This document shows, one piece after another, positions 5,507 through 7,611 of a stretch of DNA of 7,611 nt. A model generated the notes under the pieces. That model had not been told where the DNA came from, did no database searches, and worked only from the letters and a program-made list of their open reading frames with translations. The position numbers and the translations under genes were made by a program. Source of the stretch: Candidatus Cloacimonadota bacterium (GTDB lineage Bacteria > Cloacimonadota > Cloacimonadia > Cloacimonadales > TCS61); assembly GCA_021108055.1 (NCBI GenBank), contig JAIORR010000334.1:1-7611 (forward strand), read 5' to 3'. Position 1 is the first letter of the stretch, and the number at the start of each line of letters is the position of its first letter.

Positions 5507-7468
5507 TCATACTTCCGGTAATGTAATCTTTATTGTGGCGAATTCATTCAATTTGCTCTGAATGGAAATCTCACCATTCATTTCCTGAATAATTCCATAA
5601 ACAATCGATAAACCCAATCCTGTCCCTTTTTCCGGATCTTTTGTTGTATAGAACGGATCGAATATTTTATCGATTTTATCTTCCGGAATTCCTGTTCCGT
5701 TATCTGTTATATCAATGTAAATCTTATTTTTCTTATTATATGTAACTATCTTGATTTTTCCCATATTGGAAGTCTTGTCGGAATCGTTTCTTTTCGATTC
5801 GATCGCATCCCTGGCATTTCCGAGAAGATTTATGATCACCTGTTCCAGTTTATATTTATCACCCAGTGCATTTCCGATATTCTCATCGAGATTTGTTTCC
5901 AGTTTTATCCGGTGATTTTCATACTGGGTTTTTATCAATAACAGTGTGTTATTAATAGTCTCGTTCACGTCTATTTTTTTAAAAATAATCGATTTCCGGT
6001 CTCTTGAGAATATTTTTATCTGGTTGATAATTTTATTAACTCTTTTTATATCTTCATAGAAATTATTACATTTTTCGATAAGATATTCATCTTCCAGTTT
6101 ATTCATTTTCTGCCTGACAAGGATATTACCCACCCCCAGGGAAATGTGTGTTATCGGTTGATTTATTTCGTGGGCAATTCCGGCAGCAAGTTTACCGAGA
6201 GATTCCAATTTAGATTTTCGCGCCAGAAGAAGCTGCTGTTCTTCTCTTTTTTTTAACTCTTCCCGAACACGTTGCTCCAGAAGTTTGTTCATTTTATTTA
6301 TTTCAATTTCTTTATTTTTTTTCTTTATGAGTTCTTCTTCTTTTGCTTTTATTTGCAAATCTTTAATTATTTTTTCTTTCTGCAAAAATTCAATTTTTCT
6401 TTCTTTTTGCTCGGTTTCCAGCATTACTTCTATTTCGGAGATCTTTTTTGCACTCTCAGCATTATTATATTTAAAAGTTAATTCAGTAAATAATTTGTGA
6501 TATTCTAAAGCCTTCGGGATTTCCTTTTGTTTTTCATACAAATTTGATAATTGCAAATAAAGTGAAATTAATTTCTCGTTAATGTCTTCTTTTTTTGCAA
6601 TTTTTATAGCCTTTTTTAATGAATTTATGGCAAGATCAAATTGCCTTTGGTCAATATAAATTTCTGCAAAACGTGAATTAATTATTATGATAGAGCCATT
6701 ATCCTTAAAATTATCACTTATCTCTAAAGCAAGTTTTGCATAATGCAGAGCTTTATCTTTTTCTGATATTTTGCTATAAAAGTTTGAAATAGCAATTAAG
6801 GAACTGATCATTCCTTTTTTATTATTTATTTTCTTTTTATATTTGTACGATATATTTAGATAATTAATAGCTTTTTCATATTTTCTTAATTTCAAATATA
6901 CATTACCAATGTTATTTGAAGCGTTTCCGGAACCATAATCAAACTGGATATTTTCAGCCAACTTTAGTGATTTATTGTAATATTCCAAAGCTTTATCATA
7001 TTTCTCAGAAATATCATATATAATTCCCAAATTATTCAGACTATTGATATAATTTAAAGACTTGATCTTACCTGATTTTTCAAGAAGCTTACAAGCATTA
7101 TAGAAGGTCTTTTGAGCAAGGTCAAGTTTCCCTTGCAAACGATAAATGATAGCCATATTGCTTTTAATTTGAGAAGTCCATTCAGGATTATTGATCTTAA
7201 GAAAATGAGGATATGCTTTGTTGTAGAATTGCATAGCTTGATTTAAGTATCCTTTGTGGAAATAGCCTAAGCCAATATGCATTATGGCAAAAGCTAATTC
7301 CATTTTCATTTCAAATTTCTTTGCAATCTTAGATGCTTCCCGACTGTATTGAATACATTTATCCGGCTCTGAATACATAATTTCAAAAGCCAAATTTATT
7401 AACAGAGGAACTCTCTTCTTTCCAGTTGACTTCTTCAATTTTTCTCTAAGAACATTAATGTTTTTCAT
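5507..7468 (-). CDS. Cytoplasmic TPR histidine kinase
   Basis: This 653-residue protein has no signal peptide and no membrane segment. Residues about 25-335 are helical repeats of TPR type, roughly seven units (for example YDISEKYDKALEYYNKSLKL at 151-170 and YLKLRKYEKAINYLNISYKY at 191-210). Residues about 340-415 form a highly charged coiled coil. The dimerisation/phosphotransfer helix carries LGKLAAGIAHEINQP with phospho-acceptor H433. The ATP-binding domain has the N box (N547, NLLGNARDA), G1 DNGTGIP (589-595), the F box FDPFYTTK (603-610) and G2 GTGLGL (615-620), so it should be active. TPR domains bind proteins or peptides, so the input is probably an intracellular partner (inference). 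The NtrC-type regulator follows, and the AHEINQP H-box is of the type common in kinases of NtrC regulators. The ATG at 7466-7468 has a weak GGGA five bases upstream and overlaps a short upstream frame. Confidence 0.95.
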   Translation of the reverse strand: MKNINVLREKLKKSTGKKRVPLLINLAFEIMYSEPDKCIQYSREASKIAKKFEMKMELAFAIMHIGLGYFHKGYLNQAMQFYNKAYPHFLKINNPEWTSQIKSNMAIIYRLQGKLDLAQKTFYNACKLLEKSGKIKSLNYINSLNNLGIIYDISEKYDKALEYYNKSLKLAENIQFDYGSGNASNNIGNVYLKLRKYEKAINYLNISYKYKKKINNKKGMISSLIAISNFYSKISEKDKALHYAKLALEISDNFKDNGSIIIINSRFAEIYIDQRQFDLAINSLKKAIKIAKKEDINEKLISLYLQLSNLYEKQKEIPKALEYHKLFTELTFKYNNAESAKKISEIEVMLETEQKERKIEFLQKEKIIKDLQIKAKEEELIKKKNKEIEINKMNKLLEQRVREELKKREEQQLLLARKSKLESLGKLAAGIAHEINQPITHISLGVGNILVRQKMNKLEDEYLIEKCNNFYEDIKRVNKIINQIKIFSRDRKSIIFKKIDVNETINNTLLLIKTQYENHRIKLETNLDENIGNALGDKYKLEQVIINLLGNARDAIESKRNDSDKTSNMGKIKIVTYNKKNKIYIDITDNGTGIPEDKIDKIFDPFYTTKDPEKGTGLGLSIVYGIIQEMNGEISIQSKLNEFATIKITLPEV

Positions 7469-7595
7469 TTTCTTCCCAATAGAAGCTTTTTTTTACAAGT
7501 GGTTTATTTATTTCAAAGTAAAATAAGTCAATGAATTCCCTTTTCTTCTTGTTACCAATTTCCTCAGCCTGTGTGAAAACAGATGGATAGTTCAT
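7455..7595 (-). CDS. Small hypothetical protein or C-terminal end of an upstream gene
   Basis: A 46-codon frame begins at ATG 7593-7595 and ends with TAA at 7455-7457, overlapping the kinase start by 14 bp. The product begins MNYPSVFTQAEEIGNKKK and ends KSFYWEENEKH. It is charged and rich in aromatics, with no membrane segment. The frame stays open upstream to the window edge (E-G-W-K-K precede the Met), so this may be the tail of a longer gene outside the window. A GAGGG at 7606-7610 is rather far from the ATG. I do not recognise a family. Overlap with the kinase start would allow translational coupling. Chance occurrence cannot be excluded at this length. Confidence 0.35.
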   Translation of the reverse strand: MNYPSVFTQAEEIGNKKKREFIDLFYFEINKPLVKKSFYWEENEKH

Positions 7596-7611
7596 TTTTT
7601 TCCAACCCTCA

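Noticed and set aside
6272..6500. Plus-strand frames rich in Phe, Leu and Ser
   Set aside because: They are the antisense of the Lys/Glu-rich coiled coil of the kinase; the membrane-like look is an artefact of reading Lys/Glu codons backward.
6630..6650. TGGCAA...TTGCC on the plus strand as a sigma-54-like site
   Set aside because: The spacing between the two boxes is 7 rather than 5 bases, and it lies inside the kinase coding sequence with no plus-strand gene after it.

Overview
The window is AT-rich. All supported genes lie on the minus strand, so they read from the right edge toward position 1. It comes from a Gram-negative-like bacterium that uses sigma-54. The combination of a TPR-fused cytoplasmic histidine kinase, an NtrC-type regulator and a very large secreted beta-rich protein (propeller, beta-helix with a choice-of-anchor-Q-like segment, LamG) resembles Candidatus Cloacimonadota or other FCB-group relatives. 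That placement is a judgement from protein style, not from a marker gene.

Layout in transcription order: a short reading frame of unknown function (7455-7595, open to the window edge) overlaps the start of a 653-residue soluble TPR/coiled-coil histidine kinase (5507-7468). A 129-bp gap with two palindromes follows, then a complete sigma-54-dependent response regulator (4001-5377: receiver, AAA+ with intact GAFTGA, Fis-type helix-turn-helix). The 446-bp stretch 3555-4000 has no convincing gene. In transcription order it holds a 113-bp inverted-repeat element, a terminator-like hairpin with a T run, three GTCGTTTCCG-like repeats and a near-consensus sigma-54 promoter (3581-3596). That promoter sits just upstream of a 110-residue degenerate receiver-domain protein (3222-3554). 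Sixteen bases further on begins a secreted protein of at least 1068 residues (1-3205) that runs off the left edge.

Working model (inference): the cytoplasmic kinase phosphorylates the NtrC-type regulator. The regulator binds the repeats about 105-140 bp upstream of the start site and activates sigma-54 polymerase at 3581-3596. This switches on a two-gene operon coding for a pseudo-receiver and a large exported beta-propeller/beta-helix/LamG protein. The pseudo-receiver resembles the regulator's own receiver domain but lacks every phosphorylation residue, so it could act as a phosphorylation-independent feedback partner. The signal the kinase detects cannot be read from the sequence.
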